Shown: positions 1 to 7,650, counted from the first letter of the stretch. The stretch: 19,711 nucleotides of DNA from an uncultured Subdoligranulum sp. (GCF_937890665.1 NZ_CALADU010000072.1:1-19711), one strand, 5' to 3'. Notes: generated by a model from the sequence alone, not told the origin. Numbers and translations: made by a program.

Positions 1-52
1 TCGCTACCTCCACCTTGGCAAGGTGGCGCTCTACCAGATGAGCTACGGCCGC
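1..52 (-). tRNA. tRNA-Gly (GCC), partial at window edge
   Basis: This is the 5' part of a glycine tRNA read on the minus strand. The 52 bases present are identical to the matching part of the complete tRNA-Gly at 327-402, including the anticodon loop TTGCCAA with anticodon GCC. The T arm, 3' acceptor strand and CCA lie beyond the left edge. It is the last visible member of the five-tRNA array. Confidence 0.95.
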
Positions 53-55
53 ATG
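1..55. repeat. Direct repeat of tRNA-Gly (second copy at 351-405)
   Basis: Bases 1-55 match bases 351-405 exactly. The identity covers the 5' portion of tRNA-Gly(GCC) plus three bases of 5' flank, after which the flanks diverge. Two identical tRNA-Gly genes in one array suggest gene duplication or recombination-driven homogenisation. Because the repeat runs off the window edge, its full length is unknown. Confidence 0.9.
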
Positions 56-56
56 A

Positions 57-80
57 GTACATTCTATAGGCAGAATGTAC
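57..80. other. Perfect 9-bp hairpin in the tRNA-Phe/tRNA-Gly spacer
   Basis: GTACATTCT (57-65) and AGAATGTAC (72-80) are exact reverse complements around a 6-base loop. The hairpin fills most of the 36-base spacer between tRNA-Phe and the downstream tRNA-Gly. The other tRNA spacers are only 3-5 bases. No T-run follows it in the direction of transcription, so it does not look like an intrinsic terminator. A processing signal in the polycistronic tRNA precursor is my inference. Confidence 0.6.
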
Positions 81-88
81 AAGAACCT

Positions 89-164
89 TGGTGCCTCCGA
101 TCGGAATCGAACCAATGACACGGGGATTTTCAGTCCCCTGCTCTACCGACTGAGCTACAGAGGC
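89..164 (-). tRNA. tRNA-Phe (GAA)
   Basis: The cloverleaf reads on the minus strand with anticodon loop CTGAAAA (anticodon GAA) on a GGGGA/TCCCC stem. The acceptor stem GCCTCTG/CGGAGGC contains one T-G wobble. The discriminator is A and CCA is encoded at 89-91. It lies 3 bases downstream of tRNA-Asp in the same array. Confidence 0.97.
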
Positions 165-167
165 AAA

Positions 168-244
168 TGGCGACCCGAATCAGGCTCGAACTGACGACCT
201 CTAGCGTGACAGGCTAGCGTTCTAACCAACTGAACTACCGGGCC
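168..244 (-). tRNA. tRNA-Asp (GTC)
   Basis: This is a minus-strand cloverleaf with anticodon loop CTGTCAC (anticodon GTC). The acceptor stem GGCCCGG/TCGGGTC has two G-T wobbles, the discriminator is G, and CCA is encoded at 168-170. It is part of the tRNA array transcribed from the promoter at 451-479. Confidence 0.97.
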
Positions 245-249
245 ACAAG

Positions 250-322
250 TGGGAGTTAACGGGCTCGAACCGCTGACCCTCTGCTTGTAAGGCAGATGCT
301 CTCCCAGCTGAGCTAAACTCCC
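250..322 (-). tRNA. tRNA-Val (TAC)
   Basis: This is a minus-strand cloverleaf with anticodon loop CTTACAA (anticodon TAC) and a fully paired acceptor stem GGGAGTT/AACTCCC. The discriminator A is followed by CTT rather than CCA. It is therefore the only complete tRNA here whose 3' CCA is not encoded, so CCA must be added after transcription. Confidence 0.97.
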
Positions 323-326
323 TTAA

Positions 327-402
327 TGGAGCGGCCGACGAGGCTCGAACTCGCTACCTCCACCTTGGCAAGGTGGCGCTCTACCAGATGAGCTACGGCC
401 GC
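327..402 (-). tRNA. tRNA-Gly (GCC), complete copy
   Basis: This is a minus-strand cloverleaf with acceptor stem GCGGCCG/CGGCCGC, anticodon loop TTGCCAA (anticodon GCC), discriminator T, and CCA encoded at 327-329. It is the promoter-proximal gene of the array and lies about 40 bases after the predicted transcription start. Confidence 0.97.
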
Positions 403-408
403 ATGTAT

Positions 409-437
409 CGGAGAGTTTTGCTCAGCCGCTCTCTCCG
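409..437 (-). other. Leader hairpin of the tRNA operon
   Basis: CGGAGAG (409-415) and CTCTCCG (431-437) are exact reverse complements separated by 15 bases. They lie between the predicted transcription start (about 444) and the first tRNA. The precursor RNA would therefore begin with a 7-bp stem, possibly a guide for 5' leader processing. The pairing is seen; the role is inferred. Confidence 0.5.
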
Positions 438-450
438 GGCGACGGGTATT

Positions 451-479
451 ATTATATACAACCCCGACGCATTTGTCAA
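451..479 (-). promoter_or_regulatory. Sigma-A promoter of the tRNA operon
   Basis: On the minus strand the -35 box is TTGACA (474-479) and the -10 box is TATAAT (451-456), with a 17-base spacer. Both hexamers are perfect consensus. The -35 lies only about 30 bases after the hslO stop codon, with no obvious terminator between, so readthrough from the upstream operon could also feed the tRNAs. Confidence 0.93.
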
Positions 480-509
480 GCATTTTTCTGTATTTTTTTG
501 CCGTTTTTT

Positions 510-1421
510 TTAATTCTTTTCGGACGCCTCATTTTCGACGCCGGAAGGCCATTTTTCCAGCAAGCGGTTGAGGTCTACACGATAGATTTTATCACAAAAC
601 TGGCAATTTACTTCTGCGATGGGATCTTCATCGCGTAATTTTTCTACTTCTTTTTTCCCAAGGCTATGCAGCATTCCTTCCACGCGTTCCATGCTGCAAT
701 CGCAGCGATAGACCACATGGTAACTGTCCAAAATATCCGGTTGGAATCCCTGCAGTGCCATCTCCAACATATCCTGCACAGTCTTCCCCTGCTCCAACAT
801 CGTGGTAACGCTGGGCATAGCGTGAATGTTTTTCTCCAAAAGATCGATTTCTTCCTCCGTGGCTCCCGGCAGCAACTGCACAATAAAACCACCCGCACAG
901 CGAACGCTCAGGTCTGGATTGACCAAAACCCCCAGCGCACAGACGGTGGGGACCTGTTCACTGATAGCAAAGTAGGAGGTAATGTCCTCGGCAATTTCAC
1001 CGGTGGTCAAAGGCACCTGACCAATATACGGTTCCCGCATACCGAGATCCCGAATCACATCCAAGGTGCCGTCGTGGCCAACAGCCGCCCCTACATTCAG
1101 GTGCCCATCCTCTCGCGGCGGTAGCTCCACAATGGGATGCTCCACATAGCCCTTCACGTTGCCGGTACCGTCGGATACCGCTAACAGCCTACCGGCAGGC
1201 CCACCACCTTTAATTTGCACCGTGATGGAATCCTTGGTGCTTTTCAGCATAATTCCCATCATAGACGTGGCTGTTAACAGTCGGCCAAGGGCCGCTGTGG
1301 TAACAGCACTGGTCTTGTGTACCCGCTCCATTTCGCGGACAATTTCGGTAGAGTCTACACCATAAAACACGATACCGCCGTTTTCAGAAATGCCGCGCAG
1401 CATATTGTGATTTTGTTCCAT
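510..1421 (-). CDS. hslO: Hsp33 redox-regulated chaperonin
   Basis: This 303-residue protein is the normal length for Hsp33, the cytosolic holdase chaperone that is switched on by oxidation and heat and prevents aggregation of unfolding proteins. The redox-switch zinc site is intact near the C-terminus: Cys240 and Cys242 form the CxC pair, and Cys273 and Cys276 form the CxxC pair. Oxidation of these cysteines releases zinc and activates the chaperone in the characterised family members. The N-terminal core shows typical family sequence such as GGGPAGRL and GHDGTLDV. The ATG is directly adjacent to the stop codon of the methyltransferase gene, with AGGAGG 11 bases upstream, so it is probably translationally coupled. 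It is the last gene of the operon that begins with the lipid kinase. No clear terminator follows. Confidence 0.96.
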   Translation of the reverse strand: MEQNHNMLRGISENGGIVFYGVDSTEIVREMERVHKTSAVTTAALGRLLTATSMMGIMLKSTKDSITVQIKGGGPAGRLLAVSDGTGNVKGYVEHPIVELPPREDGHLNVGAAVGHDGTLDVIRDLGMREPYIGQVPLTTGEIAEDITSYFAISEQVPTVCALGVLVNPDLSVRCAGGFIVQLLPGATEEEIDLLEKNIHAMPSVTTMLEQGKTVQDMLEMALQGFQPDILDSYHVVYRCDCSMERVEGMLHSLGKKEVEKLRDEDPIAEVNCQFCDKIYRVDLNRLLEKWPSGVENEASEKN

Positions 1422-2183
1422 TTACGTTTTTGCCTCCTGCGTGTATTGTTTGACCGCTGTAATGATCCAACGGGGGCTATCGGGGCGGACGGGGCCGAAA
1501 TCTTCCCCATCTGCAATACGGGTCATTACAAACCCATAGCGCTGCAGAAAGGTTTCGACTGTCTTAAGCGGGTAGCTGTATTCGTAGAAATTCTCTTGAA
1601 AATGCTCTCCCGTGTCCTGATAAACAATATCGATTGCAATATCTACCCGTCCGGTATCTGGTTCGTAGTGATTGGTCCAGTGACATTGTGCATCTTCCGC
1701 TTCAATGTCAAAAGAGCGGTCAGCCAAGATATGCTGATGCTTATAAGGGGTGTTTAAGTCAAAGAGAAACACGCCGCCTTTTTCCATAAAATAGGCAGCC
1801 TTACGAATGGCCTGTTCAAATTGGTCAACAGGTCCGATATGGTTCAGTGTATCAAAGGTAGAAACCGCAGCACGAATCGTGCCGTACAAATCAAGTTGTA
1901 ACAAATTTTGACGTAGAAGCAGCAATCGTCCAGTCAGACCCAGCTCATCCGCTTTCTCCCGCAGGACACTGAGCATTTCCTCTGACTGGTCGATGCCGAT
2001 TACATCGTAGCCGGCCTGCGTCAGCATTAAGGTAAGATCCCCTGTGCCGCAGCCCAAGTCCGCCAAAATACCGTCTTGAATATCGTGAGCCTTCAGTTCT
2101 CCCTGTATATACTGATACAGTGCGTCGTAATCCGCCGCACTGTTCAGCTCATCATAAAAATAGGCAAACTCGTTATACGCCAT
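1422..2183 (-). CDS. Class I SAM-dependent methyltransferase
   Basis: This 253-residue protein has a class I Rossmann-fold methyltransferase core. Motif I is DLGCGTG at residues 42-48. The acidic residue ending beta-2 follows in the segment VIGIDQSEEML, and a later FDTLNHI segment fits motif IV. The overall pattern resembles YqeM-like small-molecule or uncharacterised methyltransferases of Bacillota, but the substrate cannot be read from the sequence. The start ATG lies inside the end of engB, an 11-base overlap, with GGAG about 9 bases upstream, and the stop abuts the hslO start. It is thus firmly embedded in the lon-engB-hslO operon. The assignment to the superfamily is secure; any specific role, for example in rRNA or quinone modification, would be a guess. 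Confidence 0.9.
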   Translation of the reverse strand: MAYNEFAYFYDELNSAADYDALYQYIQGELKAHDIQDGILADLGCGTGDLTLMLTQAGYDVIGIDQSEEMLSVLREKADELGLTGRLLLLRQNLLQLDLYGTIRAAVSTFDTLNHIGPVDQFEQAIRKAAYFMEKGGVFLFDLNTPYKHQHILADRSFDIEAEDAQCHWTNHYEPDTGRVDIAIDIVYQDTGEHFQENFYEYSYPLKTVETFLQRYGFVMTRIADGEDFGPVRPDSPRWIITAVKQYTQEAKT

Positions 2184-2775
2184 TGCCCAAATCTCCGTTA
2201 AGATGTTGCTCTAAGCAGGCACGCAAAGCATCCATGCCATAACCGCTTTCGGCGCTGGTCAGATAGACGCCGGAACATCCATATGGCGCACACAACTGCA
2301 CAAACTCCTGCTGACGGGAGGCAAGTTCCGATTTTTTGAGTTTGTCCGCTTTTGTCAAAGCCACCACAAAGGGGATTTGATGATAACGCAGATATTCCAA
2401 CATCTGTACATCGTCGGCACTGGGAGCGTGGCGGCAATCCAACAGTTGGATCAGCAAACAAACCGAACGGTCCGCCTCAAAATAGCTGTTAATGAGCTCA
2501 TCCCAGCGCGCCCGATCTGCGTTAGAAACCTTGGCATAGCCATAACCCGGCAGGTCCACAAAATAGGCAGTATCTGCCCTATAAAAGTTGATCGTGGCCG
2601 TTTTACCGGGGGTAGAACTGACGCGGGCCAAATTTTTGCGGTTGCACAGCTTATTGATTAGACTGGATTTGCCGACATTCGATCGGCCGGAAAAAACGAT
2701 TTCTGGCCGGTCGCTGTCCGGCAACTGACGAGAAAGGCCGAAAGAAGCCAAAAATTCGCAGTTGTTATAGTTCAT
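2173..2775 (-). CDS. engB: Ribosome-biogenesis GTPase EngB (YsxC/YihA)
   Basis: This 200-residue protein has the usual length and motif order of EngB, a small TRAFAC-class GTPase needed for assembly of the large ribosomal subunit in Bacillus subtilis. G1 is GRSNVGKSS at residues 30-38, the switch I region contains the STPGKT segment (54-59), G3 is DLPGYG (74-79), G4 is TKAD (141-144), and a TSAE-type G5 follows. The gene lies 10 bases after lon, matching the conserved lonA-ysxC order known from Bacillus, and overlaps the next gene by 11 bases. A purine-rich AAAGGAAA stretch serves as ribosome-binding site. Nothing is missing or truncated. Confidence 0.97.
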   Translation of the reverse strand: MNYNNCEFLASFGLSRQLPDSDRPEIVFSGRSNVGKSSLINKLCNRKNLARVSSTPGKTATINFYRADTAYFVDLPGYGYAKVSNADRARWDELINSYFEADRSVCLLIQLLDCRHAPSADDVQMLEYLRYHQIPFVVALTKADKLKKSELASRQQEFVQLCAPYGCSGVYLTSAESGYGMDALRACLEQHLNGDLGNGV

Positions 2776-2785
2776 GAATTTCCTT

Positions 2786-5227
2786 TCACATCACCGCAGC
2801 GGGTTCTTTAGCGGGCTTTTCATTGGCAATGAGGCTGGTGGCCTGCGGCACACCATGGGTTCCACGAGCAGAAGTATGCCCCGGCATAATCAGCGCTTGC
2901 TTCAAGACCTGCGACAAATGGTCTACCGGCACAAAGTGGATCTTCTGTTTCACTTCAGAATCGACTTCATGGAGATCGCTGACATTGTCTTTCGGGATCA
3001 GCACAGTGGAGATGCCCTCTCGGAAAGCCGCCATACTTTTTTCTTTCAAGCCGCCAATGGGAAGAACATTTCCATGAAGGGTAATCTCTCCTGTCATGGC
3101 CAAATCATGGCGCACAGGGATCCCAGACAATGCCGAAATCAAGGCGGTTGTCAGCGTAACACCGGCAGAGGGCCCATCTTTGGGGACGGCTCCTTCCGGT
3201 GCATGGATATGAATATCGGTATTTTTTAGGCTATCCGCCGTGATACCGTATTCTTCCCCGTGAACGCGGGCATAGCTGATGGCGAGCTTGGCGCTTTCCT
3301 TCATCACATCACCCAAACTACCGGTGATTTCAATTTTGCCGGATCCGTTGGGAATAACCGCCACTTCCACCGGCAGCATCTCGCCACCCACACTGGTCCA
3401 AGCCAGACCGTTGGCAATACCGACAGAGTCTTTCCTGGAAATAAAGGTAGGCTTTACCTTTTCGGGGCCCAGCAAGGTTTTGACTGTGGAAGCCGAAACA
3501 CTGATTTTTTCCTTTTCACCGGCAGCAATCCGCTGGGCACATTTGCGCAGCACCGCAGTAATGGTGCGCTCCAATGTGCGCACACCGGCTTCGCGTGTAT
3601 ACCCGTCAATGATTTCATACAGCGCGCTGGAGGTAAGGCTAACCCGTCCCTCAAGGCCGTTATTTTTCAGCTGTTTGGGCAAAAGATGCTTTTTGGCAAT
3701 GTTAAACTTTTCTGTGCGGGTATAGCTGGGCAGCTCGATCACATCCATACGGTCATAAAGCGGCCCGGGAATGGTCGAGGCATCGTTGGCAGTGGTGATA
3801 AACAATACTTCGCTCAGGTCGAAGGGAATATCCAGATAATTGTCCTTAAAGGAGCAATTCTGTTCGGGGTCCAGTACCTCCAGCAATGCACTGGAGGGAT
3901 CGCCTTTATAGTCCCCTGCCAATTTATCGATTTCGTCCAGCAGAATCACCGGATTAGAAGATTTGGCAGTGGTGATCGCACTGATGATACGGCCCGGCAT
4001 CGCACCGATGTAGGTACGCCGGTGTCCACGAATCTCAGCCTCGTCATGGACACCACCCAAACTCATCCGAGCAAATTTACGGCCCATGCACTCCGCAACA
4101 GAGTGGGCAATGCTGGTCTTACCCACACCCGGAGGCCCGACAAGACAAACAATTTGACCTTTGACATCGGTGTTTAGTTTACGGACAGCCAGCAATTCCA
4201 AGATGCGCTCTTTGACCTTTTGCAGACCATAGTGCTCTCGATCCAATACTTTGCGTGCGTGGGCCTGATCCAAATTATCTTCGGTGGTAATATGCCATGG
4301 CAAAGCAAGGCAAGCGTCCAGATAGCTACGGATCACACCGCTTTCCGCCGAATTGCCCTGCATCCGAGCCAAACGGTCGCATTCCTTGAGCAGCTTTTCG
4401 GTAGACTCAGCATCCAAGGAAAGGGCCGTAATCTTTTTGCGATATTCCTCGGCTTCCGCACGAGTATCTTCGGTATCTCCCAGCTCTTCACTGATGATGT
4501 GCATCTGCTCCCGCAGATAATACTCCCGTTGCCCTTTGTCCATCTGGGCGTTAACCTTGTCGTCCAGATCGCGTTCGATTTCCAAAACCTGACATTCTTG
4601 GCGAAGCAACGTCAGCAGCTTTTCCAATCGTCCCAGCAAGGTGGACTCATTGAGAATCGCTTGCTTATCCTCATACTTCAGCAGCAAGTTGGCCGGCATG
4701 TACTCACTCAAATAGAGCGGGCTGGTAGAGGTTACGATGTTGTAAACGACATCTTTAGAAATTTGCGGACTGTAAGAAAGGTAATTTTCAAAGCACTCCT
4801 TCAGGCTGCGAACCAAGGCCTCCGTCTGGGTGCGTTTATCGGCGCCAATGCCCCGCACAGGGACCGGGCGCACAGTGGCTTGCAGGTATTTTTCCCCTGC
4901 ATCCAATTCCAACAAGCGGGCACGGGTCTTGCCTTCCACCAATACTTTGACAAGTTCATCGGAAACCCGCAAAACCTGCTTGATCTCGGCAATGACACCA
5001 TATCCATAGAGGTCGCGCAGTGCGGGATCTTCCACGTCCATCTCCCGCTGTGCGACCAAAAACACATTGCTGTTGCTATGCATGGCGGCCTCAATGGCAG
5101 CAATCGATTTGGGACGGCCTACTTCAAAATGTACGACGTTATTCGGAAAAACAACCAGCCCCCGTAAGGCAATGGCTGGCAGATGGAGCACGTTGCGTGC
5201 GATTTTAACTTTTACTTTTTCAGACAT
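2786..5227 (-). CDS. lon: ATP-dependent Lon protease
   Basis: This 813-residue LonA-type protease degrades misfolded and regulatory proteins in the cytosol. It has an N-terminal substrate-binding LON domain (roughly residues 10-210) and a helical linker. The AAA+ module has Walker A GPPGVGKT at 364-371 and a Walker B segment ILLDEID. The C-terminal peptidase domain carries the Ser-Lys dyad: Ser687 in DGPSAG and Lys730 in GGLKEK. The 43-residue spacing between dyad members matches the well-studied E. coli enzyme. The ATG is 2 bases after the lipid kinase stop, with GGAGAG upstream inside that gene, so the two are coupled. The product follows LonA architecture; it has no membrane segments, unlike LonB. 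No HrcA (CIRCE) or CtsR operator is visible upstream of the operon, although lon is heat-induced in many bacteria. Confidence 0.98.
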   Translation of the reverse strand: MSEKVKVKIARNVLHLPAIALRGLVVFPNNVVHFEVGRPKSIAAIEAAMHSNSNVFLVAQREMDVEDPALRDLYGYGVIAEIKQVLRVSDELVKVLVEGKTRARLLELDAGEKYLQATVRPVPVRGIGADKRTQTEALVRSLKECFENYLSYSPQISKDVVYNIVTSTSPLYLSEYMPANLLLKYEDKQAILNESTLLGRLEKLLTLLRQECQVLEIERDLDDKVNAQMDKGQREYYLREQMHIISEELGDTEDTRAEAEEYRKKITALSLDAESTEKLLKECDRLARMQGNSAESGVIRSYLDACLALPWHITTEDNLDQAHARKVLDREHYGLQKVKERILELLAVRKLNTDVKGQIVCLVGPPGVGKTSIAHSVAECMGRKFARMSLGGVHDEAEIRGHRRTYIGAMPGRIISAITTAKSSNPVILLDEIDKLAGDYKGDPSSALLEVLDPEQNCSFKDNYLDIPFDLSEVLFITTANDASTIPGPLYDRMDVIELPSYTRTEKFNIAKKHLLPKQLKNNGLEGRVSLTSSALYEIIDGYTREAGVRTLERTITAVLRKCAQRIAAGEKEKISVSASTVKTLLGPEKVKPTFISRKDSVGIANGLAWTSVGGEMLPVEVAVIPNGSGKIEITGSLGDVMKESAKLAISYARVHGEEYGITADSLKNTDIHIHAPEGAVPKDGPSAGVTLTTALISALSGIPVRHDLAMTGEITLHGNVLPIGGLKEKSMAAFREGISTVLIPKDNVSDLHEVDSEVKQKIHFVPVDHLSQVLKQALIMPGHTSARGTHGVPQATSLIANEKPAKEPAAVM

Positions 5228-5229
5228 GC

Positions 5230-6192
5230 TTACTCTCCCATTGTCTGTAATACAGGTGTGTTTTGTGCGAGTTTTGGCGGCAACAAAATACGAACACTGC
5301 GACGCGCCACCTCAGCGTGCAGCTTCATCTGGGGCGAACATTCGCCATCTAGTGTAGTGATCAGCGGCTGCTGATCCAATACCTGAATATCAATCCATTT
5401 TGTACGGAAAAAGGTCAGATACGGGCGAAACGCTTGGGTTACTTCGCCGGACGGCGTGAGGTGCAGACCCTTGCGATACCCTTTCAAAAGACCGGGAAGC
5501 CGCAAACGGGGTACGGGTTTCAGTAAAACCACATCCAGCAATCCATCATCCATACTAGCGTAAGGAGCTGCGCAATAGCCGCCGCCATACATCTGTGCGT
5601 TACAGATTGCCAGCATCATATATGTACCATCCAAAGAGATTCCATCGGCTTCTATCCGCAGATGATGGCGAAAGGAACTGCAGACCGCTTCCAAAATTGA
5701 CAAGGTATACGCAGTCGTACCGCCGCACAGCGGTACACGGCGCCATTTGGGAATCCCGTTGGCGACTTGCGCGTCAATACCAGCCGCATAGATATCTATA
5801 CCATATCCTTGGGGTGTTAGAATCAAATCAACCGGAAATGATACGGCGGCCAACTGGGCATCTAAATCCAAAAAATCAGATTGATTGCCAAAATTTCTTA
5901 CATAGTCGTTACCACTGCCGCATGGAATGCAGCCAACAGAAATTTGCTCATGGCCGGCGGCACTTTGCAAGACCTCGTTCATCGTCCCATCACCGCCGCA
6001 GGAATAGATGCGCACCTCTTCCTTGGACGCGGCACAGCTTTCCGTGATTTCTCGAGCATGGCCTGCGTGTCGTGTAACAAGGATTTCGGGGACAATGCCG
6101 ACCCGCTCAGCGGCAGCGCGAATCTGTGGAAGAAGCAACGCACTTGCGCCTACTTTGCCGGCAGTGGGGTTAATGAGAAACAAGTATCGAAT
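5230..6192 (-). CDS. Diacylglycerol kinase family lipid kinase (DagK/YegS type)
   Basis: This protein of about 320 residues belongs to the DAGK-catalytic-domain family that phosphorylates diacylglycerol or related lipids on the inner face of the membrane. The nucleotide-binding signature GGDGT lies at residues 66-70 with MNEV following, and the PCGSGND motif follows at 90-96. An acidic C-terminal segment LDGECS is also typical. I place the start at the ATT codon 6190-6192, because it stands 8 bases from a strong GGGGAGG and gives an N-terminus of the form MRYLFLINPTAG, which completes the first beta strand of the fold. The conventional alternative is TTG at 6181-6183, which would leave a 17-base gap from the Shine-Dalgarno and a clipped strand. 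It is the first gene of the operon, 2 bases before lon. The exact lipid substrate is not evident. Confidence 0.93.
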   Translation of the reverse strand: MRYLFLINPTAGKVGASALLLPQIRAAAERVGIVPEILVTRHAGHAREITESCAASKEEVRIYSCGGDGTMNEVLQSAAGHEQISVGCIPCGSGNDYVRNFGNQSDFLDLDAQLAAVSFPVDLILTPQGYGIDIYAAGIDAQVANGIPKWRRVPLCGGTTAYTLSILEAVCSSFRHHLRIEADGISLDGTYMMLAICNAQMYGGGYCAAPYASMDDGLLDVVLLKPVPRLRLPGLLKGYRKGLHLTPSGEVTQAFRPYLTFFRTKWIDIQVLDQQPLITTLDGECSPQMKLHAEVARRSVRILLPPKLAQNTPVLQTMGE

Positions 6193-6207
6193 CGGTTCCG
6201 CCTCCCC
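6190..6207 (-). promoter_or_regulatory. Ribosome-binding site pointing to an ATT start codon
   Basis: GGGGAGG (6201-6207, minus strand) is followed after 8 bases by ATT at 6190-6192, in frame with the lipid kinase. The nearest standard start downstream is TTG at 6183, 17 bases away. No ATG or GTG fits the spacing. AUU initiation is established for E. coli infC, so it is possible but rare. Confidence 0.5.
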
Positions 6208-6237
6208 TTGTTTTTAGGATGCATACAGGTAGTATTC

Positions 6238-6266
6238 ATTGTAACTTTTTCTGCGAAAAAGTGCAA
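6238..6266 (-). promoter_or_regulatory. Promoter of the kinase-lon-engB-methyltransferase-hslO operon, with dyad
   Basis: The minus-strand -35 TTGCAC (6261-6266) and -10 TACAAT (6238-6243) are separated by 17 bases. An exact inverted repeat, ACTTTTT (6244-6250) and AAAAAGT (6256-6262) around CTGCG, fills the spacer and reaches into the -35. That placement suits an operator, although it matches no regulator site I recognise. Confidence 0.75.
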
Positions 6267-6325
6267 GAGGGTGGGATAAACTGTTAAGCCTTTGGTCACA
6301 ATAAAAAGCATGGGGAGGAAATTCT

Positions 6326-7015
6326 ATGGGGCAATTTTTTCAGGAAACAGGCCAAGTGGTCTTGACCAGCTTCTTTTCTTTGGGCATGATGTTTTTAATC
6401 ACGCGCTGGGGTGGTAAGCGTCAGATTGCGCAGATGAGCCCTTTTGACTATCTAAATGCTGTTACCGTAGGCTCTATCGCCGCAGAAATGGCCACCAATT
6501 TGGAAAGTTGGTACAGACCTTTTACCGCGTTGCTTGTATACGGTATCGTCACTTGGTTGGTAGAGGTTTCTGCCTGTAAAAGTATCGCTCTGCGAACCTT
6601 TTGGAGCGGTCGCTCTGTTATTTTGATGAATCACGGTGTCATAATCAAAGAAAACCTGCGTCGGGCCACCATTGATCTGAACGAATTTTTGGGGCAAGCT
6701 CGCATTGCAGGCTATTTCGATCCCAATGAAATCGAAACTGCAATCTTGGAAAACAACGGACAAATCAGCTTTTTGCCCAAAAGTCGAGTCCGACCAGTCA
6801 GCCCGCAGGACTTGCATCTCCAGCCAGAGGAAATCAGTGCATGGTACGATTTGATCTTAGACGGCAGATTGATGGAAGATAATCTAAAAGCAGCGGGCCG
6901 AGATACGGCATGGCTGTTTCATCAGCTGCACAACATCGGGATCGGTCAGCAAAAAGAAGTCTTTTACGCGGCCTGCGATAAACAAGGACGTTTTTTTGCC
7001 TGCCGCGGCGCATAA
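6326..7015 (+). CDS. DUF421 (YetF-type) membrane protein, copy 1
   Basis: This 229-residue protein belongs to the DUF421/YetF family. About three hydrophobic segments occupy the first 90 residues, followed by a soluble domain. Family hallmarks are GGKRQIAQMSPFDYL near residue 30, a central LMNHGVIIKENL strand pair, and a FLPKS segment that resembles the usual end of the conserved soluble domain. The molecular function of the family is not settled; DUF421-containing proteins have been linked to spore resistance and germination in Bacillus. The ATG has GGGGAGG 8 bases upstream. It stands alone, divergent from the lipid kinase operon and convergent with rubrerythrin. A second paralogue is at 15239-15886. 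I could not identify its promoter confidently. Confidence 0.9.
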   Translation: MGQFFQETGQVVLTSFFSLGMMFLITRWGGKRQIAQMSPFDYLNAVTVGSIAAEMATNLESWYRPFTALLVYGIVTWLVEVSACKSIALRTFWSGRSVILMNHGVIIKENLRRATIDLNEFLGQARIAGYFDPNEIETAILENNGQISFLPKSRVRPVSPQDLHLQPEEISAWYDLILDGRLMEDNLKAAGRDTAWLFHQLHNIGIGQQKEVFYAACDKQGRFFACRGA

Positions 7016-7031
7016 CTAAAGAATAACAAAG

Positions 7032-7055
7032 GGGCCGGAGCACTGGCTCCGGCCC
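7032..7055 (-). terminator. Hairpin terminator downstream of rubrerythrin
   Basis: GGGCCGGAGC (7032-7041) and GCTCCGGCCC (7046-7055) form a perfect 10-bp stem with a 4-base loop. On the minus strand it is followed by a T-rich stretch (TTTGTTATTCTTT), so it fits an intrinsic terminator for rubrerythrin. On the plus strand the tail GATTGT is a poor U-tract, although the stem could still protect the 3' end of the DUF421 mRNA. Confidence 0.8.
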
Positions 7056-7079
7056 GATTGTAACCCTTTGGGGTTGAAA

Positions 7080-7616
7080 TTATTTGAAGTAACGGTCCAG
7101 CAGGCCCTGCATGCCACGGCCATGGCGGGCTTCGTCCTTCGCCATCTCATGAACAGTGTCATGGATCGCATCCAGACCCAGCTCCTTCGCCTTCTTGGCG
7201 ATGTCCATCTTGCCAGCGCAGGCGCCACACTCGGCGTCCACACGCATCTGCAGGTTCTTCTGGGTGCTGTCGGTCAGGACCTCGCCCAGCAGTTCAGCAA
7301 ACTTAGAAGCATGCTCAGCCTCCTCAAAGGCGTAACGCTTCCAAGCTTCGGCGATCTCGGGATAGCCCTCACGATCAGCAACACGGCTCATGGCCAGATA
7401 CATGCCAACCTCGCTGCACTCACCGTTGAAGTTCTCCCGCAGGCCCTGCAGGATCTCCTCCGGAGCATCCTTGGCAATACCAACCACATGCTCGGTCACA
7501 TAGGTGTTGTCCTTCTTTTCGATGAACTTGGAAGCCGGCGCCTTGCAGACGGGGCAGAACTCAGGGATGGAACCTTCGGCGATATAACCGCAGACAGTGC
7601 AAACATATTTCGTCAT
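7080..7616 (-). CDS. Reverse rubrerythrin (N-terminal rubredoxin, C-terminal di-iron domain)
   Basis: This 178-residue protein has the domain order of reverse rubrerythrins, known as the rubredoxin-first peroxidases of clostridia that reduce hydrogen peroxide (and oxygen) with electrons from NADH via a partner reductase. The rubredoxin iron site is Cys6-Cys9 and Cys21-Cys24. The following four-helix bundle has two matching halves, with Glu66 and E99xxH102 in the first and Glu129 and E162xxH165 in the second, the usual di-iron ligand pattern. Classical rubrerythrin has the rubredoxin at the C-terminus instead. The ATG is preceded by AGGAGG at 9 bases. A perfect-consensus promoter, a PerR-like dyad in the leader and a terminator suggest a strongly expressed, oxidative-stress-controlled single gene. 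Confidence 0.96.
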   Translation of the reverse strand: MTKYVCTVCGYIAEGSIPEFCPVCKAPASKFIEKKDNTYVTEHVVGIAKDAPEEILQGLRENFNGECSEVGMYLAMSRVADREGYPEIAEAWKRYAFEEAEHASKFAELLGEVLTDSTQKNLQMRVDAECGACAGKMDIAKKAKELGLDAIHDTVHEMAKDEARHGRGMQGLLDRYFK

Positions 7617-7633
7617 AATGAATAGCCTCCTGT

Positions 7634-7644
7634 TTAATAATTAA
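7634..7644. promoter_or_regulatory. Candidate PerR/Fur-family operator in the rubrerythrin leader
   Basis: TTAATAATTAA is a perfect palindrome around a central A, lying between the transcription start and the ribosome-binding site of rubrerythrin. Its core AATnATT matches the centre of the PerR box (TTATAATnATTATAA), but the outer bases match only partly. PerR control of reverse rubrerythrin is established in Clostridium acetobutylicum; its action here is inferred. Confidence 0.3.
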
Positions 7645-7650
7645 GCTCCT

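Noticed and set aside
57..80. Hairpin in the tRNA spacer as a transcription terminator
   Set aside because: No U-tract follows on the minus strand and another tRNA of the array follows directly, so termination there is unlikely.
1..405. Integrated element using the tRNA array as attachment site
   Set aside because: The repeated tRNA-Gly segment flanks only other tRNAs; no integrase or mobile gene is present, so simple tRNA gene duplication explains it.
3260..5167. Two plus-strand open frames of over 300 codons opposite lon
   Set aside because: Both are in the same codon register as lon and are explained by the same avoidance of TTA, CTA and TCA. No domain or start signal supports them.
6193..6325. 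Sigma-A promoter for the first DUF421 gene
   Set aside because: No -35/-10 pair with acceptable match and spacing was found on the plus strand; only the opposing kinase promoter is convincing.
7068..7625. 185-codon plus-strand frame opposite rubrerythrin
   Set aside because: It mirrors the rubrerythrin frame in exact register and covers its promoter-proximal end; rubrerythrin has full catalytic motifs and the expression signals.
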